Positions 1-9,243 are shown, counted from the first letter of the stretch. The stretch is DNA of 64,000 nt from Oceanithermus profundus DSM 14977 (GCF_000183745.1 NC_014761.1:1054001-1118000), one strand, 5' to 3'. The notes: a model not told the origin generated them from the sequence alone. A program made the numbers and translations.

Positions 1-233
1 TGAAGGGCATCTTCATCAACATCTTCGGGGGCATCACCCGCGCCGACGAGGTGGCCAAGGGCGTGATCCAGGCCCTGGAGGAAGGCCTCGTCAAGGTTCC
101 GGTGGTCATGCGCGTGGCCGGGACCGCCGAGGAAGAGGCCAAGAAGCTCCTCGAAGGCAAGCCGATCTACCTCTACCCCAACTCGCTCGAGGCGGCGGGG
201 GCGATCGTGACCATGGTGGGAGGCGCGAAGTGA
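1..233 (+). CDS. sucC: Succinate--CoA ligase beta subunit, C-terminal end (partial)
   Basis: Only about the last 76 codons are present; the frame is already open at base 3 and the 5' part lies outside the window. The visible part reads [20 protein letters not shown], which is the typical C-terminal ligase domain of the ADP/GDP-forming beta subunit of succinyl-CoA synthetase. This TCA-cycle enzyme converts succinyl-CoA and NDP to succinate and NTP in the cytoplasm. The stop codon overlaps the GTG start of sucD by four bases, so the two subunits are translationally coupled, as is usual for this heterodimer. Confidence 0.95.
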   Translation, partial: KGIFINIFGGITRADEVAKGVIQALEEGLVKVPVVMRVAGTAEEEAKKLLEGKPIYLYPNSLEAAGAIVTMVGGAK

Positions 234-1099
234 GCATCCTGATCAACAAGGACACGCGCGTGCTGGTGCAGGGCATCACCGGCCGCGAGGGGCGTTTCCA
301 CGCCGAACAGATGCAGAAGTACGGCACCAAGATCGTCGCCGGCGTGACCCCCGGCAAGGGCGGCCAGGAGGTCCTGGGCGTGCCGGTCTACGACACCGTC
401 AAGGAGGCGGTGGCCCACCACGGCATCGACGCCTCCATCGTCTTCGTGCCGGCCGCGGCCGCCGCCGACGCGGCGCTCGAGGCCGCCCACGCGGGCGTCC
501 CCCTGGTGGTTCTGATCACCGAGGGCATCCCCACCCTCGACATGGTCGCCGCGGTCAAGGAGATCAAGGAACTGGGCGTGCGCCTCATCGGCGGCAACTG
601 CCCGGGCCTCATCTCGGCCGAGGAGTCCAAGCTGGGCATCATGCCGGGCCACGTCTTCAAGAAGGGCCGGGTCGGGCTCATCTCGCGCTCGGGCACCCTC
701 ACCTACGAGGCCGCCGCGGCGCTCAGCGAGGCCGGCCTGGGCACCACCACCACGGTGGGCATCGGCGGCGACCCCATCATCGGCACCACCTTCAAGGACC
801 TGCTGCCCCTCTTCAACGAGGACCCCGAGACCGAGGCCGTGGTGGTCATCGGCGAGATCGGCGGTTCGGACGAGGAGGAGGCCGCGGCCTGGGTCAAGGA
901 GCACATGACCAAGCCGGTCGTCGGCTTCATCGGCGGCCGCAGCGCCCCCAAGGGCAAGCGCATGGGGCACGCGGGCGCCATCATCATGGGCGACGTGGGC
1001 ACCCCCGAGTCCAAGCTCAAGGCCTTCGCCGAAGCGGACATTCCCGTGGCCGACACGATCGACGAGATCGTCGAGCTGGTGAAGCAAAGGCTGGGCTAA
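230..1099 (+). CDS. sucD: Succinate--CoA ligase alpha subunit
   Basis: 289 residues, the normal length of the alpha subunit. The N-terminal CoA-binding Rossmann domain is visible ([11 protein letters not shown]), followed by the ligase domain. The phosphorylated active-site histidine is His247 in [11 protein letters not shown]. The enzyme performs substrate-level phosphorylation in the TCA cycle together with the beta subunit. The start is a GTG overlapping the sucC stop (GTGA). A perfect palindrome follows the gene, so sucCD ends a transcription unit here. Confidence 0.97.
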   Translation: MSILINKDTRVLVQGITGREGRFHAEQMQKYGTKIVAGVTPGKGGQEVLGVPVYDTVKEAVAHHGIDASIVFVPAAAAADAALEAAHAGVPLVVLITEGIPTLDMVAAVKEIKELGVRLIGGNCPGLISAEESKLGIMPGHVFKKGRVGLISRSGTLTYEAAAALSEAGLGTTTTVGIGGDPIIGTTFKDLLPLFNEDPETEAVVVIGEIGGSDEEEAAAWVKEHMTKPVVGFIGGRSAPKGKRMGHAGAIIMGDVGTPESKLKAFAEADIPVADTIDEIVELVKQRLG

Positions 1100-1116
1100 G
1101 GCATCCGCTGCGTACG

Positions 1117-1140
1117 AAAGGGCGGCCGCGGCCGCCCTTT
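1117..1140 (+). terminator. Perfect 24-nt palindrome, sucD terminator
   Basis: AAAGGGCGGCCG followed directly by its exact reverse complement CGGCCGCCCTTT, ending in TTTCCC. It starts 17 bases after the sucD stop. The A and T ends on both strands mean it could also stop transcription coming from the minus-strand gene at 1187. Confidence 0.75.
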
Positions 1141-1186
1141 CCCGTGGTCGGGGTAAGGGCGCTTCGGCCTCGGGTCCCGTGCCTCC

Positions 1187-2308
1187 TCAAGCCCGGTCGG
1201 GGCGGCGTCCGGCGTCGCGGTAGCCCTGCCAAAGCGTGCGGGCGCGGCGGTAGATCCAGGTGAGCGCGAAAAGGGTCTGGGGCAGCACCGTGCTCCAGCC
1301 CGCCACCACCGCCAGAAAAGCGGCGTGAAAGAGCAGGGGCTCGAAGGCGGTTTCACGCGCGCTGGGGCGCTGCAGCAGCCGCCACCACGCGGGCCCCTGC
1401 ACCCGGGCGAGCAGCGCGGCGTAGCTGGCGTAGGCGAGCAACGTCCAGCCGCCCGGCTGCACCAGGCCAAGGGCCACGAGCAGAAGCCCCGCGAAGGCGG
1501 CGACGCGAAAGGCCTCGAGCGCGCCCCTGAAGGCCGCGGCCGTTCCGGTCTCCACCGCGGCCAGCTCCCGGTTCGCCGGGGGAAGGAACCCCGCCCCGCC
1601 GATCCAGACGGCGTCGGGCCAGAAATAGAAGAAGCCTCCGTCTTCGCTCCCTTCCGCAGCGTCCGCAAGACAGGGAAGCGCGCTCGCGGGCACCGGGGCG
1701 GTGCCCCAGACGACGCGCCGCCCCTCGTGTCCCGAAAGGTAGTCCTCGGCCCGGGGCGCAAGGCCGTAGGCCAACCAGTAGTCGGGCACGCCCTGCAGCA
1801 CCAGGTGGAACCAGGGGTCGCATTCCACCGCGCCTGCGGGCGTTTGCAACCGGCACCAGGCGTGGGGCGCGGGTTCGCTGAGCAGCAGGTGGCCGAGCAC
1901 GACCTCTCCGCCCCAGCCGCGTTCGCGCGCCGCCTGCAAGACGCCCAAGGCCAGCGTCAACGCGGCCGCGCCCGGTTCGGCGTCCTCGCCGCCGTCGAGC
2001 CGGTACCCTTCCTCGAGCAAACGCGCGTAGACTTCCTCGATCAGCTCCTGCAGCGGGCGGTGGGCGTCCTCGCTGGGGGGCGCAGGCGTCGCTACCGCGT
2101 CGAGCTCGAAATCGAGCGTCAGTTCCGAGGCCGGCTCCAGCTCGAAGCAGGCGAGGGCGCGCCCCGGCTTGGTCCGGCGCTCCCGAGGCGGACGGGACAA
2201 CCGGGCGTCGTGGATGCGCTGACCCGGCCGGTCCGCGGGCAGCATCAGGTAGAGGCGCGAGGGCCGGTCGGGTGGGGCGGGGTGGCGGTACCGTACGCGA
2301 AAACGCAT
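1187..2308 (-). CDS. Membrane protein with degenerate transglutaminase-like domain
   Basis: 373 residues. The N-terminal ~70 residues look like the beta-rich segment found before transglutaminase-like domains. The middle carries the His/Asp part of a transglutaminase core, PHAWCRLQTPAGAVECDPW (His149, Asp164), but the position where the catalytic cysteine should sit (about residue 114, GAAALTLALGVL) holds alanines. The C-terminal ~100 residues contain about four hydrophobic segments. I infer a membrane-anchored, probably non-catalytic transglutaminase-fold protein; the real function is unknown. A TAGGAT box lies 11 bases before the ATG with a weak GGGAG between. The gene stands alone between the sucCD terminator and the DUF1501 gene. 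Confidence 0.6.
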   Translation of the reverse strand: MRFRVRYRHPAPPDRPSRLYLMLPADRPGQRIHDARLSRPPRERRTKPGRALACFELEPASELTLDFELDAVATPAPPSEDAHRPLQELIEEVYARLLEEGYRLDGGEDAEPGAAALTLALGVLQAARERGWGGEVVLGHLLLSEPAPHAWCRLQTPAGAVECDPWFHLVLQGVPDYWLAYGLAPRAEDYLSGHEGRRVVWGTAPVPASALPCLADAAEGSEDGGFFYFWPDAVWIGGAGFLPPANRELAAVETGTAAAFRGALEAFRVAAFAGLLLVALGLVQPGGWTLLAYASYAALLARVQGPAWWRLLQRPSARETAFEPLLFHAAFLAVVAGWSTVLPQTLFALTWIYRRARTLWQGYRDAGRRPDRA

Positions 2309-2339
2309 GGCTCCCGCCCATCCTACCCCGGTGCGGCGG

Positions 2340-3503
2340 CTAACCCGAGAGGCGCAGGACGGGCTGCGGTTCGGGGAAGAGCTCTTCCGGACGCGCCCCG
2401 ATGAAGGCCGCGGCGCCGGCGTAGACGCTGCGGAAGTCCACCCGGTAGCGCAGGTCGCCCGCGTCGAGGTCGTCGAGGTCGTAGCCGGGGCCCTTGAGGC
2501 CGCCGGCGTTCGGCCCCAGGGCGAACATCAGCCCCGCCTTGCCGTGGTCGGTGCCGCCGGAGGCGTTTTCCTGCACCCGGCGGCCGAACTCGCTGAACCC
2601 CAGGACGAGCACGTCGTCCTCGCGGCCCAGGGCCTTCAGGTCCTGCGCGAAGGCGCCAAGGCCGCTCGCGAGCTGCTCGAGCAGGCCCGGTTGACGGCCC
2701 AGCTGGTCGGCGTGGGTGTCGAAGCCGCCCAAGGCGACGTAGTAGACCCGGGCGCCCAGCCCGCCCGCGATCATGCGCACGACGTCGCGCAGGGCGTCGC
2801 CGAAGGCGCCGCGCGGGTAGGCGGCCTCCGGGCGGTAGCCGCGCAGCGCCTGCACGCGCCGGGTGTCGGCGAGCAGCCGCTCCATGGCGGCGCGGGTGCG
2901 CTCGAGCGGACCCTCCGCAGGGCGCGCCAGCCCCCGCTCGAACCGCTCCAGGGCGGGTTTCGGCAGGCGCAGGCGGAAGGCGTCGAGGCCGCCCACGGCC
3001 ACCCCCTGACGGGACTCGCCGCGCAGGGCGAGCGGTGCGGAGAGGCCGAGGTTGACGGCGCAGAAGGGGTCTTCGGCTTCGTCGAGCCAGGGCCCCAGCC
3101 AGCCTTCCGTACTTCTGCGGCTGGGATCGGCGGTGTGCCAGATGGCCATGGAGACGAAGTGGCTGCGGCTGGGCTGCGGGTAGCCCACCGCGGGGATCAG
3201 CGCGAGGCGCCCCCGTTCCCAGAACGGCATCAGCCCCCGCAAGGACGGGTGCAGTCCCAGCTCGCCGTTCAGGTCGAGCACCTCCTTGGCGGGAACGGCC
3301 AGGTTGGGGCGGGCCTTGCGGTAGCCCGCGTCCCGATAGGGAACGAGCGTGTTCAGGGCGTCGTTGCCCCCTGAAAGCTGCACCACGACCAGGATCTTTT
3401 CGCCCGGGGCCGCGGCCATCGCGGTGCGCGCCAGCAGCGAGGGCGCCGCCCCGCCCACGGCGAGCGTCGTGAGCATGCGCTGTACGAAGTCTCTGCGGTT
3501 CAT
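2340..3503 (-). CDS. DUF1501 family secreted protein (Tat signal)
   Basis: 387 residues. The N-terminus MNRRDFVQRMLTTLAVGG has a twin-arginine motif followed by a hydrophobic stretch, so Tat export is likely. Family marks are VQLSGGNDALNTLVPY near residue 45, RSHFVSM, and a late GTDHGKAGLMFALGPNAGG segment; this is the DUF1501 family, which has an alkaline-phosphatase/sulfatase-like fold. The reaction is not established. It lies nine bases downstream of the DUF1800 gene, its usual genomic partner, and begins after a clear AGGAGG. Confidence 0.88.
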   Translation of the reverse strand: MNRRDFVQRMLTTLAVGGAAPSLLARTAMAAAPGEKILVVVQLSGGNDALNTLVPYRDAGYRKARPNLAVPAKEVLDLNGELGLHPSLRGLMPFWERGRLALIPAVGYPQPSRSHFVSMAIWHTADPSRRSTEGWLGPWLDEAEDPFCAVNLGLSAPLALRGESRQGVAVGGLDAFRLRLPKPALERFERGLARPAEGPLERTRAAMERLLADTRRVQALRGYRPEAAYPRGAFGDALRDVVRMIAGGLGARVYYVALGGFDTHADQLGRQPGLLEQLASGLGAFAQDLKALGREDDVLVLGFSEFGRRVQENASGGTDHGKAGLMFALGPNAGGLKGPGYDLDDLDAGDLRYRVDFRSVYAGAAAFIGARPEELFPEPQPVLRLSG

Positions 3504-3512
3504 GGCTTCCTC

Positions 3513-4673
3513 CTAGAGCATCTGCCCCTGGGGCAGTACGGCGGCGTAGGCGTCCTCCGCGCCGTCCATGAAAACGGAAAGGTCGCTCTCCTCTTCGAGC
3601 ACCGCCGGCAGCAGGTTGAGCCGCACCAGCAGCGCCGCGTCCCCCAGCCAGGCCTCGCCCCGGGGCCAGCCGGCGACGTTGGGCGGCTGGAAGGGGACCT
3701 GCCCCATGCCCACGAGCGCCCGCGCGAGCAGGCGCTCGGGCACCGCCTTGCCGACGTAGAGGAGTCCGATCAGGTACTCGACGGGCGACTTGACGAGGGC
3801 GTTGCGGACCTCGGGGGCGTAGAAGGCCGCGTGGGTGAAGAGCCAGCGCAGCAGGCCGTAGCTGCCCTCCAGTTGCAGCACCTCGGCGCCGCGTTCGACC
3901 AGCTCGGCGGGCGGGTCGGGCGCGAGGTAGAAGCGCAGGAACTTTCCGGCGAGGAAGCGGTAGGTCCGGGGGTGCCGGGCCAGGATCTGCAGCACCTCCT
4001 CCCCGCCCCGGACGGTCTGCCCGAGAAAGGTCTTGGGTTCGTCGTCATGCCAGCGCGCGCGGAACTCGAAGCCGATCGGGCGCCCTTCCGCGCGCGCCTT
4101 GCGGGGCGGCGTGATGGACCAGCCGGTGAAGGCGCGCGCCGCCGCTTGAACGTCCGCTTCGTCGTACTGCCCCTCGCCCAGGGTGAAGAGCTCGAGCAGC
4201 TCCCGCCCCCAGTTTTCGTTGGGGTGTTCCTTGCGGCTGGTGGCGTTGTCGAGGTAGACCAGCATCGCCGGGTCGCGGGCCACGGCCTCGAGCAGCTCGG
4301 GGAAGCGTCCCGGCCCCAGGGTGCGGAAGGTCTGGTTCTGGCGCCAGACCAAGCTGCCCAGCTTGACCTTCCGGAACTCGCTGGTGAAGTGGCCGCTCCA
4401 GAAGAGCACCAGCCGCTCCGCCGCGGGCGTGGGGGTGGTGAGCCAGTGCCGGAGCCAGTGCTTCACCAGCGCCCGGTGCACCTGGCCCCGGTTCGTCTTG
4501 GGGTCGAGCTCGAACGCGGGTTCCGGCGCCGGAGCGGGGGGCTGCAGCAGCCGCTCCACGGCCCCTTCGAGCCCGGCATCGGCGAGCGCTTCGGCCTCCT
4601 CGCGCTTGCCGCGGGCGGCGGCGCGGCGCAGCAGGTGCGCGGCCTCGTACGGCGTAAACGGTCCGGTGTACAT
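3513..4673 (-). CDS. DUF1800 family protein
   Basis: 386 residues. It starts with the family's AAHLLRRAA-type segment and includes RLVLFWSGHFTSEFRKV, NATSRKEHPNENWGRELLELFTLGEGQYDEADVQAAARAFTGW and a late PPNVAGWPRGEAWL, all standard DUF1800 signatures. No convincing signal peptide is seen. DUF1800 and DUF1501 genes are habitually paired, and the pair is thought to act in the cell envelope, but no mechanism is known. The ATG follows AAGGAGGGATCC, a strong ribosome binding site, so this is the first gene of a two-gene operon. Confidence 0.88.
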   Translation of the reverse strand: MYTGPFTPYEAAHLLRRAAARGKREEAEALADAGLEGAVERLLQPPAPAPEPAFELDPKTNRGQVHRALVKHWLRHWLTTPTPAAERLVLFWSGHFTSEFRKVKLGSLVWRQNQTFRTLGPGRFPELLEAVARDPAMLVYLDNATSRKEHPNENWGRELLELFTLGEGQYDEADVQAAARAFTGWSITPPRKARAEGRPIGFEFRARWHDDEPKTFLGQTVRGGEEVLQILARHPRTYRFLAGKFLRFYLAPDPPAELVERGAEVLQLEGSYGLLRWLFTHAAFYAPEVRNALVKSPVEYLIGLLYVGKAVPERLLARALVGMGQVPFQPPNVAGWPRGEAWLGDAALLVRLNLLPAVLEEESDLSVFMDGAEDAYAAVLPQGQML

Positions 4674-4749
4674 GGATCCCTCCTTGCCGCCCAGGTTAAA
4701 GGGGCGCGGGGATCCCGGGGGTGAGCCTCAGGTTAACGCGGGTTCATGC

Positions 4750-7506
4750 TCAGCCGAAGTACTCTTCGATCTGGTCGGCGGTGATCAGGACCTCGCGCGG
4801 CTTCGAGCCCTGGTGGGGGCCGACGATGCCCATCGCCTCGAGCAGGTCCATCAACTTGCCGGCGCGGGCGTGCCCCACCGAGAGCCGCCGCTGCAGGCGG
4901 CTGACCGAGGCCTGCCCCTCCTCGACGACGATCTCGGCGGCGCGCTTCAGGTAGGGGTCGGAAAAGTCGAGCGGCAGCTCGCCCTGCACGGCGTTGGTGT
5001 TCACGCCCAGCGCCAGCGGGCCGTCGAAGTCGGCCCCGTAGGCTTCGGCGAAGGCGTCCTCGAAGTCCTGCGCGCGCAGGTACTCGGTGACCCGGCGGAT
5101 CTCGCGGTCGGAGAGGAAGGGCCCCTGAAGGCGCACGGGCTTGGGCAGGCCCGGCTGGTGGAAGAGCATGTCCCCTTGGCCGATCAGCCGTTCGGCGCCG
5201 GTGCTGTCGAGGATGGTGCGCGAGTCGTGGCTGCTGGAGACGGCGAAGGCGATGCGGGCGGGGACGTTGACCTTGATCAGGCTGGTGAGGATGTCCACGC
5301 TGGGGCGTTGGGTGGCCAGGATCAGGTGCATCCCGGTGGCGCGGGCCATCTGCGCCAGGCGCAGGATGGCCTGTTCCACCTCCTTGGGGCTGGTGATCAT
5401 CAGGTCGGCCAGCTCGTCGATGACGATGACCAGCAGGGGCAGCTCGGGCTCGCCCAGCTCGCGCATCTTGGCGTTGAACTGTTCGAGGTTGCGGGCGCCC
5501 ACCTGGCTCATCATCTTGTACCGCCGCTCCATGTGGGCCACCGCGCCCAGGAGCACCCCGGCGGCGTCGGCGGGGTTGGTGACGACGCCCCGCACCAGGT
5601 GGGGGATGCCGTCGTAGGGCGTCAGCTCGACCATCTTGGGGTCGATCATCAGGAGGCGGAGCTCGCTGGGCAGGTAGCGGTAGAGCAGGCTCATGACCAG
5701 GGTGTTGACGCAGACCGACTTGCCCGACCCGGTCGAACCGGCGATGAGCAGATGGGGCATGACGGCCAGGTCGCGCACCCACATCTCGCCGTCGATGCTC
5801 TTGCCCAGGATGAGCGGCAAGCGGTCCTTGCTGCGCTGGTAGGCGGGGTGGCGCAGCGCCTCGCTGAAGCGGACGAGCTCGCGATCGGCGTTCGGGACCT
5901 CGAGCCCGATCACGTGCTTGCCGGGGATCGGGGCCTCGACGCGCACCGAGCCGACGGCGAGCGCCCGGGCGATGTCGTTGGCGAGGCCGGCGATGCGGCT
6001 GATCTTCTCGCCCGGCGCGGGTTCGACCTCGAAGCGGGTGACGCTGGGCCCTCGGGCCCAGTCCACCACCCGCGCCGCGAGGTTGAAGTGGGAGAGGGTC
6101 TCGTTGATGATCTCGGCGCGCCGGGCCGCTTCCTCCTCCAGCTCCTTGCCTCCGGAACGCCGCGGTTCGGGCGGATCGAGCAGCTCGAAGGCGGGGAGCG
6201 CCGGCGCCCGGCTCGGGGCGACGGGTTTGGGCGAAGGGCGCGCCGGCCCGGGGGGCGCCGGCGGGTCGGCGGCGACGACGGCGGGTTGGGCGGCGGGCGG
6301 GGGCGTGGCTTCGGTCGCCTCGTCCTCCACGCGGGGCGGGGCGGCGACGAGGCCGCCGCTTTTGAGGATCTGCGCCGCGGCCGGGTGGTAGTCCGCCGGG
6401 TTGGCCTCGGCCCAGTCGACCCAGCGGCTCCAGCCTTCGGCGCGGCCCGCCACCTCGTCGAGCGCCTCCCGCAGGTCGCGCCAGCGTTTGGCACGTTCCT
6501 CGCGGCGTCGGTCGACGCGGCTAAGCGCTGCGGGGTCGGCCTCCAGATCGCGCAGGTCTTGCTCGACGGCCGCGGCCAGCTCGGCGTAGCGCTTCTTGAT
6601 CGCCGCCAGCTCCAGCTGCAGGGCGGCGCGCCGTTCGTCGAGTTCGCGCCAGAGCGGCGGCTCGTTCGCGCGCAGCGGGTGGCGCAGGGTTCGCTCCAGC
6701 GCCTCCACCTCGGCGATCCAGTCCGGGGCCTCGGAACGCAGTCGGGTCAGCAGCTCGGCCGCCCGCTGTTCCATGAAGGCGGCGAGCAGTTCGCGGCTGC
6801 GCGCGACCTCGGCGGCTTCCTCGCGGGTGCCGCGGCGGGCCAGGCGCTCGAGGTCGGCCTTGAGCTCCCCCAGCAGCGCGTGGTCCGGATAGCGGTCCAG
6901 CAGGGTGCGCACCTCGTTCAGCAAGGCGCGTGCCTGCAACCGCACCTGGCCCCATTCCTTGCGGCGGGCGCGCTGGTCGCGCCAGGCCGCGTAGAGCCGC
7001 GCCGCGGCGCGCGCCACCCGGCGCAGGCTTCGCGCCAGGCCCGAGAAGGGGGGGCGCCCCGTCCAGAGGTCGATCACCCCCCAGACGGCGAGCGCGAGCA
7101 ACAACAGGCCGGCGTTTCCCAGCTGGGCGTGCAACCAGCGGTAGGCGAGGGCGCCCCAGACCCCCGACAGCTCCGAACCCAGCGCCGCCGCGAACGGCAG
7201 ACCGAGGGCCCCGACCGCGAAGAGGAAGAAGGTGTGCCGCAGCAGCCCCTTGAGGGGGCGCCCCAGGAGGAGGCCAAGCGCCGCCACCGCCAGGGGCAGG
7301 GGGATCAGGTAGGTCAGGTACCCCAGGTGGCGCAGCGCCGCCCGCTTCAGGTCGGAACCGAGGGCGCCGGAGAGCGGGGGCTCGGGGTAGAAGGAGGCGG
7401 CGAGGAAGAAGGAACCGGCGAGGAGCACGAGCGCCAGGGCCTCGAGGTCGCCGCGCTGCAGGCGCGGCTTCTTCGCCGGGGGTTTCTTGGGTTTCTTGCT
7501 CGCCAC
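4750..7506 (-). CDS. ftsK: DNA translocase FtsK/SpoIIIE
   Basis: 918 residues. About four membrane segments occupy residues 20-165. A long charged helical region of about 200 residues follows (roughly 180-395), then a Pro/Ala-rich linker. The RecA-like motor holds Walker A GSTGSGKS near residue 590 and Walker [13 protein letters not shown] near 694. A winged-helix gamma domain closes the protein ([24 protein letters not shown]), which in this family reads KOPS-type polarity sites. FtsK pumps chromosome termini through the division septum. The start is GTG, six bases after TAGAAT, indicating a leaderless mRNA. Confidence 0.95.
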   Translation of the reverse strand: MASKKPKKPPAKKPRLQRGDLEALALVLLAGSFFLAASFYPEPPLSGALGSDLKRAALRHLGYLTYLIPLPLAVAALGLLLGRPLKGLLRHTFFLFAVGALGLPFAAALGSELSGVWGALAYRWLHAQLGNAGLLLLALAVWGVIDLWTGRPPFSGLARSLRRVARAAARLYAAWRDQRARRKEWGQVRLQARALLNEVRTLLDRYPDHALLGELKADLERLARRGTREEAAEVARSRELLAAFMEQRAAELLTRLRSEAPDWIAEVEALERTLRHPLRANEPPLWRELDERRAALQLELAAIKKRYAELAAAVEQDLRDLEADPAALSRVDRRREERAKRWRDLREALDEVAGRAEGWSRWVDWAEANPADYHPAAAQILKSGGLVAAPPRVEDEATEATPPPAAQPAVVAADPPAPPGPARPSPKPVAPSRAPALPAFELLDPPEPRRSGGKELEEEAARRAEIINETLSHFNLAARVVDWARGPSVTRFEVEPAPGEKISRIAGLANDIARALAVGSVRVEAPIPGKHVIGLEVPNADRELVRFSEALRHPAYQRSKDRLPLILGKSIDGEMWVRDLAVMPHLLIAGSTGSGKSVCVNTLVMSLLYRYLPSELRLLMIDPKMVELTPYDGIPHLVRGVVTNPADAAGVLLGAVAHMERRYKMMSQVGARNLEQFNAKMRELGEPELPLLVIVIDELADLMITSPKEVEQAILRLAQMARATGMHLILATQRPSVDILTSLIKVNVPARIAFAVSSSHDSRTILDSTGAERLIGQGDMLFHQPGLPKPVRLQGPFLSDREIRRVTEYLRAQDFEDAFAEAYGADFDGPLALGVNTNAVQGELPLDFSDPYLKRAAEIVVEEGQASVSRLQRRLSVGHARAGKLMDLLEAMGIVGPHQGSKPREVLITADQIEEYFG

Positions 7507-7512
7507 CTTCGT

Positions 7513-7518
7513 ATTCTA
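7513..7518 (-). promoter_or_regulatory. -10 box TAGAAT of ftsK (leaderless)
   Basis: TAGAAT on the minus strand, six bases (ACGAAG) before the GTG start of ftsK. No Shine-Dalgarno fits in that space, so transcription probably starts at or next to the start codon. Confidence 0.6.
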
Positions 7519-7532
7519 CCGGTCAAGAATTC

Positions 7533-7555
7533 GCCGGCCCGACGGGCGGGCCGGC
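7533..7555 (-). terminator. Stem-loop terminator after the OmpH-like gene
   Basis: Nine-base perfect stem GCCGGCCCG/CGGGCCGGC with a five-base loop. On the minus strand it is followed by GAATTCTT. It lies 18 bases after the stop of the OmpH-like gene and before the ftsK promoter. Confidence 0.6.
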
Positions 7556-7572
7556 CGAGAGAGGGGGGTGGC

Positions 7573-8067
7573 TTACTGGGCCGAGAGGGCGCGGATGACC
7601 AGATCGGTAACGTCGATGTCGGGGGAGGCGTAGACGACGAGGCCCGACTGCCCCGCGACGTTGGCGCTGAGGATCATGGCGAAGCCGTTCTGGGCGGCCA
7701 CGCGGGCGATCGTGGCGTCGATCTCTTTGGTGATCGGCGCGAGCGCGGCGTTGATCTTGTCCTGCCACTTCTTGGAAGCTTCGGCGTAGACCTTCTGCAG
7801 GTTGTCGAAGTCCTGGCGCTCCTTGGCGGTGGCGCTGCCGTCGCGGATCTTGGGCTCGAGGGCGCGCAGCTGCTCCGCGATGGGCTTCAGCTCGGCGTCC
7901 GCCTGGGTGCGCAGCGCCTTGATCTCGTCGTACTTGGGGTGGGCCTCGATCACCTTCTGCGCGTCGATGTAGCCGACGCGGCTGGGGATCTCCTTGTTCT
8001 GGCTGAGGCCGAGCACTCCGATCATCGCGAAGAGCAACGCAAAGGATACAAGGGCGGTTCGTTTCAT
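7573..8067 (-). CDS. OmpH/Skp-like periplasmic chaperone
   Basis: 164 residues. The N-terminus MKRTALVSFALLFAMIGVLG is a signal peptide or signal anchor. The conserved GYIDAQKVIEAHPKYDE segment and the long charged helix after it are the hallmark of the OmpH/Skp family, trimeric chaperones that hold outer-membrane proteins in the periplasm. This fits a diderm Deinococcota cell. The ATG at 8067 is chosen because TAGACT lies seven bases before it; a longer in-frame extension to 8682 would run antisense to the CBS gene and is rejected. A terminator follows, so it is monocistronic. Confidence 0.85.
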   Translation of the reverse strand: MKRTALVSFALLFAMIGVLGLSQNKEIPSRVGYIDAQKVIEAHPKYDEIKALRTQADAELKPIAEQLRALEPKIRDGSATAKERQDFDNLQKVYAEASKKWQDKINAALAPITKEIDATIARVAAQNGFAMILSANVAGQSGLVVYASPDIDVTDLVIRALSAQ

Positions 8068-8074
8068 CAAGACG

Positions 8075-8080
8075 AGTCTA
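8075..8080 (-). promoter_or_regulatory. -10 box TAGACT of the OmpH-like gene (leaderless)
   Basis: TAGACT on the minus strand, seven bases (CGTCTTG) before the ATG at 8067; no room for a Shine-Dalgarno. Confidence 0.55.
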
Positions 8081-8157
8081 CGCAGGGGCGGTGAACAGGC
8101 CGTGAGAGTGCCGTCTGCATCGTAAAACGTAATAGAATGGTAGGGAAGGAGGAACGC

Positions 8158-8805
8158 ATGCTCGTACGCGACTGGATGACGCCCAACCCCCGTACCGTGA
8201 CCCCCGATACCCCGGTGCTCGACGCCATCAAGCTGCTCAAGGACCAGGGGTACCGGCGCCTGCCCGTGCTCGAGGCCGACCGTCTGGTGGGGATCGTGAC
8301 GGACAAGGACCTCAAGGACGCCATGCCCTCCAAGGCGACGACCCTCTCGGTCTGGGAGCTCAACTACCTGCTCTCCAAGCTCACGGTCTCCGAGGTCATG
8401 GCCAAGCCCGTAATCACGGTGGACGCCGACGAGCCCCTGGAGGAGGCGGCCCTCCTGATGGAGGAGTACAAGGTGGGCGGCCTGCCGGTGCTCAGCGAGG
8501 GCAAGCTGGTGGGGATCATCACGATCACGGACGTGCTCAAGGCCTTCATCGAGGTGATGGGCATGCGCGAAGGGGGGCTCAGGGTCACCCTCGACGTCGA
8601 GGACAAACCCGGCGCGCTCGAGCGGCTCGGGGCAGCGGTCAAGCCCAGCAACATCGTCTCGGTGGCGACCGCGGGCCGGCACGACGGCTACCGCATCGTC
8701 GTCCTGCGCATCACCGGCGAGGGGCTCGACACCGTCGTCGACCGCCTGCGCAACGCCGACGAAAAGGTGCTGGACGTCCGCGAGACCCGCCCCCGCAAGA
8801 TCTGA
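8158..8805 (+). CDS. CBS domain pair plus ACT domain protein (AcuB-like)
   Basis: 215 residues. Two CBS motifs are visible ([20 protein letters not shown] and [21 protein letters not shown]), each followed by a GxLVGIxTxxD strand, and residues ~142-210 form an ACT-like domain ([18 protein letters not shown]). The architecture matches AcuB-like proteins that sense adenine nucleotides or small metabolites; the target is unknown. The ATG at 8158 follows AAGGAGGAACGC, and TAGAAT at 8133-8138 is a plausible -10. A strong terminator follows the gene. Confidence 0.85.
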   Translation: MLVRDWMTPNPRTVTPDTPVLDAIKLLKDQGYRRLPVLEADRLVGIVTDKDLKDAMPSKATTLSVWELNYLLSKLTVSEVMAKPVITVDADEPLEEAALLMEEYKVGGLPVLSEGKLVGIITITDVLKAFIEVMGMREGGLRVTLDVEDKPGALERLGAAVKPSNIVSVATAGRHDGYRIVVLRITGEGLDTVVDRLRNADEKVLDVRETRPRKI

Positions 8806-8823
8806 ACGCGTCCGTACAGAACC

Positions 8824-8849
8824 CGCCGCCCCCGGAACCGGGGGCGGCG
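8824..8849 (+). terminator. Perfect 12-bp stem, AA loop, shared terminator
   Basis: CGCCGCCCCCGG and its exact reverse complement, separated by AA. It lies between the convergent CBS gene and the cupin gene and can serve both strands (GTTCGG on plus, GGGTTC on minus). Confidence 0.7.
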
Positions 8850-8862
8850 TTCGGCTTGGGGA

Positions 8863-9243
8863 TCAGCGGATCTCGGGAAAGGGCTGGCCGGGCAGCCAGT
8901 CGACGTCGACCTTGTCCTTGGGGTCGTAAGGCGCCTTGACGAAGATCGCCTTCCAGGGCGTGGCCCCGCGGTTGATCAGGTAGTGCGGGTGCATCGGCGG
9001 GACGTGGCAGAGGTCGCCGGGTCGCAGGATGTGGCGCTCCCCGTTGATGTAGATCTCCACCTCGCCCTCGAGGGTGAAGAAGTTTTCCTCGACCGCCCGG
9101 TGGTAGTGGGTCTGGAAGTCCTCGCCGGGCATGAGGACCACCATGCCGAAGTCGGATCGGGGGCCGCGCAGCAGGTACTTGGGCCCCGAGACCCCGTCGA
9201 AGCGGTAGGCCACCTCGTCTTCGTGAATGATGAACGGCTTCAA
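8863..9243 (-). CDS. Small cupin protein, last gene of the lsr operon
   Basis: 126 residues, one cupin domain. Motif 1 is complete: Gly40, His46, His48, Glu53, Gly60; motif 2 supplies His87 and Asn91 (PPMHPHYLIN), so a 3-His/1-Glu metal site is expected. The start is a TTG 15 bases after the lsrK stop, with AAGGAGG overlapping that stop. The position says it works with the Lsr pathway; lsrF and lsrG, which act on phospho-AI-2 elsewhere, are absent here. Isomerisation or oxidation of a sugar-like substrate is inference only. It could also be a generic sugar-binding or mutarotase-like cupin. Confidence 0.8.
   Translation of the reverse strand: MKPFIIHEDEVAYRFDGVSGPKYLLRGPRSDFGMVVLMPGEDFQTHYHRAVEENFFTLEGEVEIYINGERHILRPGDLCHVPPMHPHYLINRGATPWKAIFVKAPYDPKDKVDVDWLPGQPFPEIR

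Noticed and set aside
4321-8094. A 1257-codon open frame on the plus strand opposite DUF1800 and ftsK
   Set aside because: Its translation is an antisense shadow caused by high G+C (repetitive Gly/Ala/Val/His, no domain), while the minus strand carries full FtsK and DUF1800 signatures.
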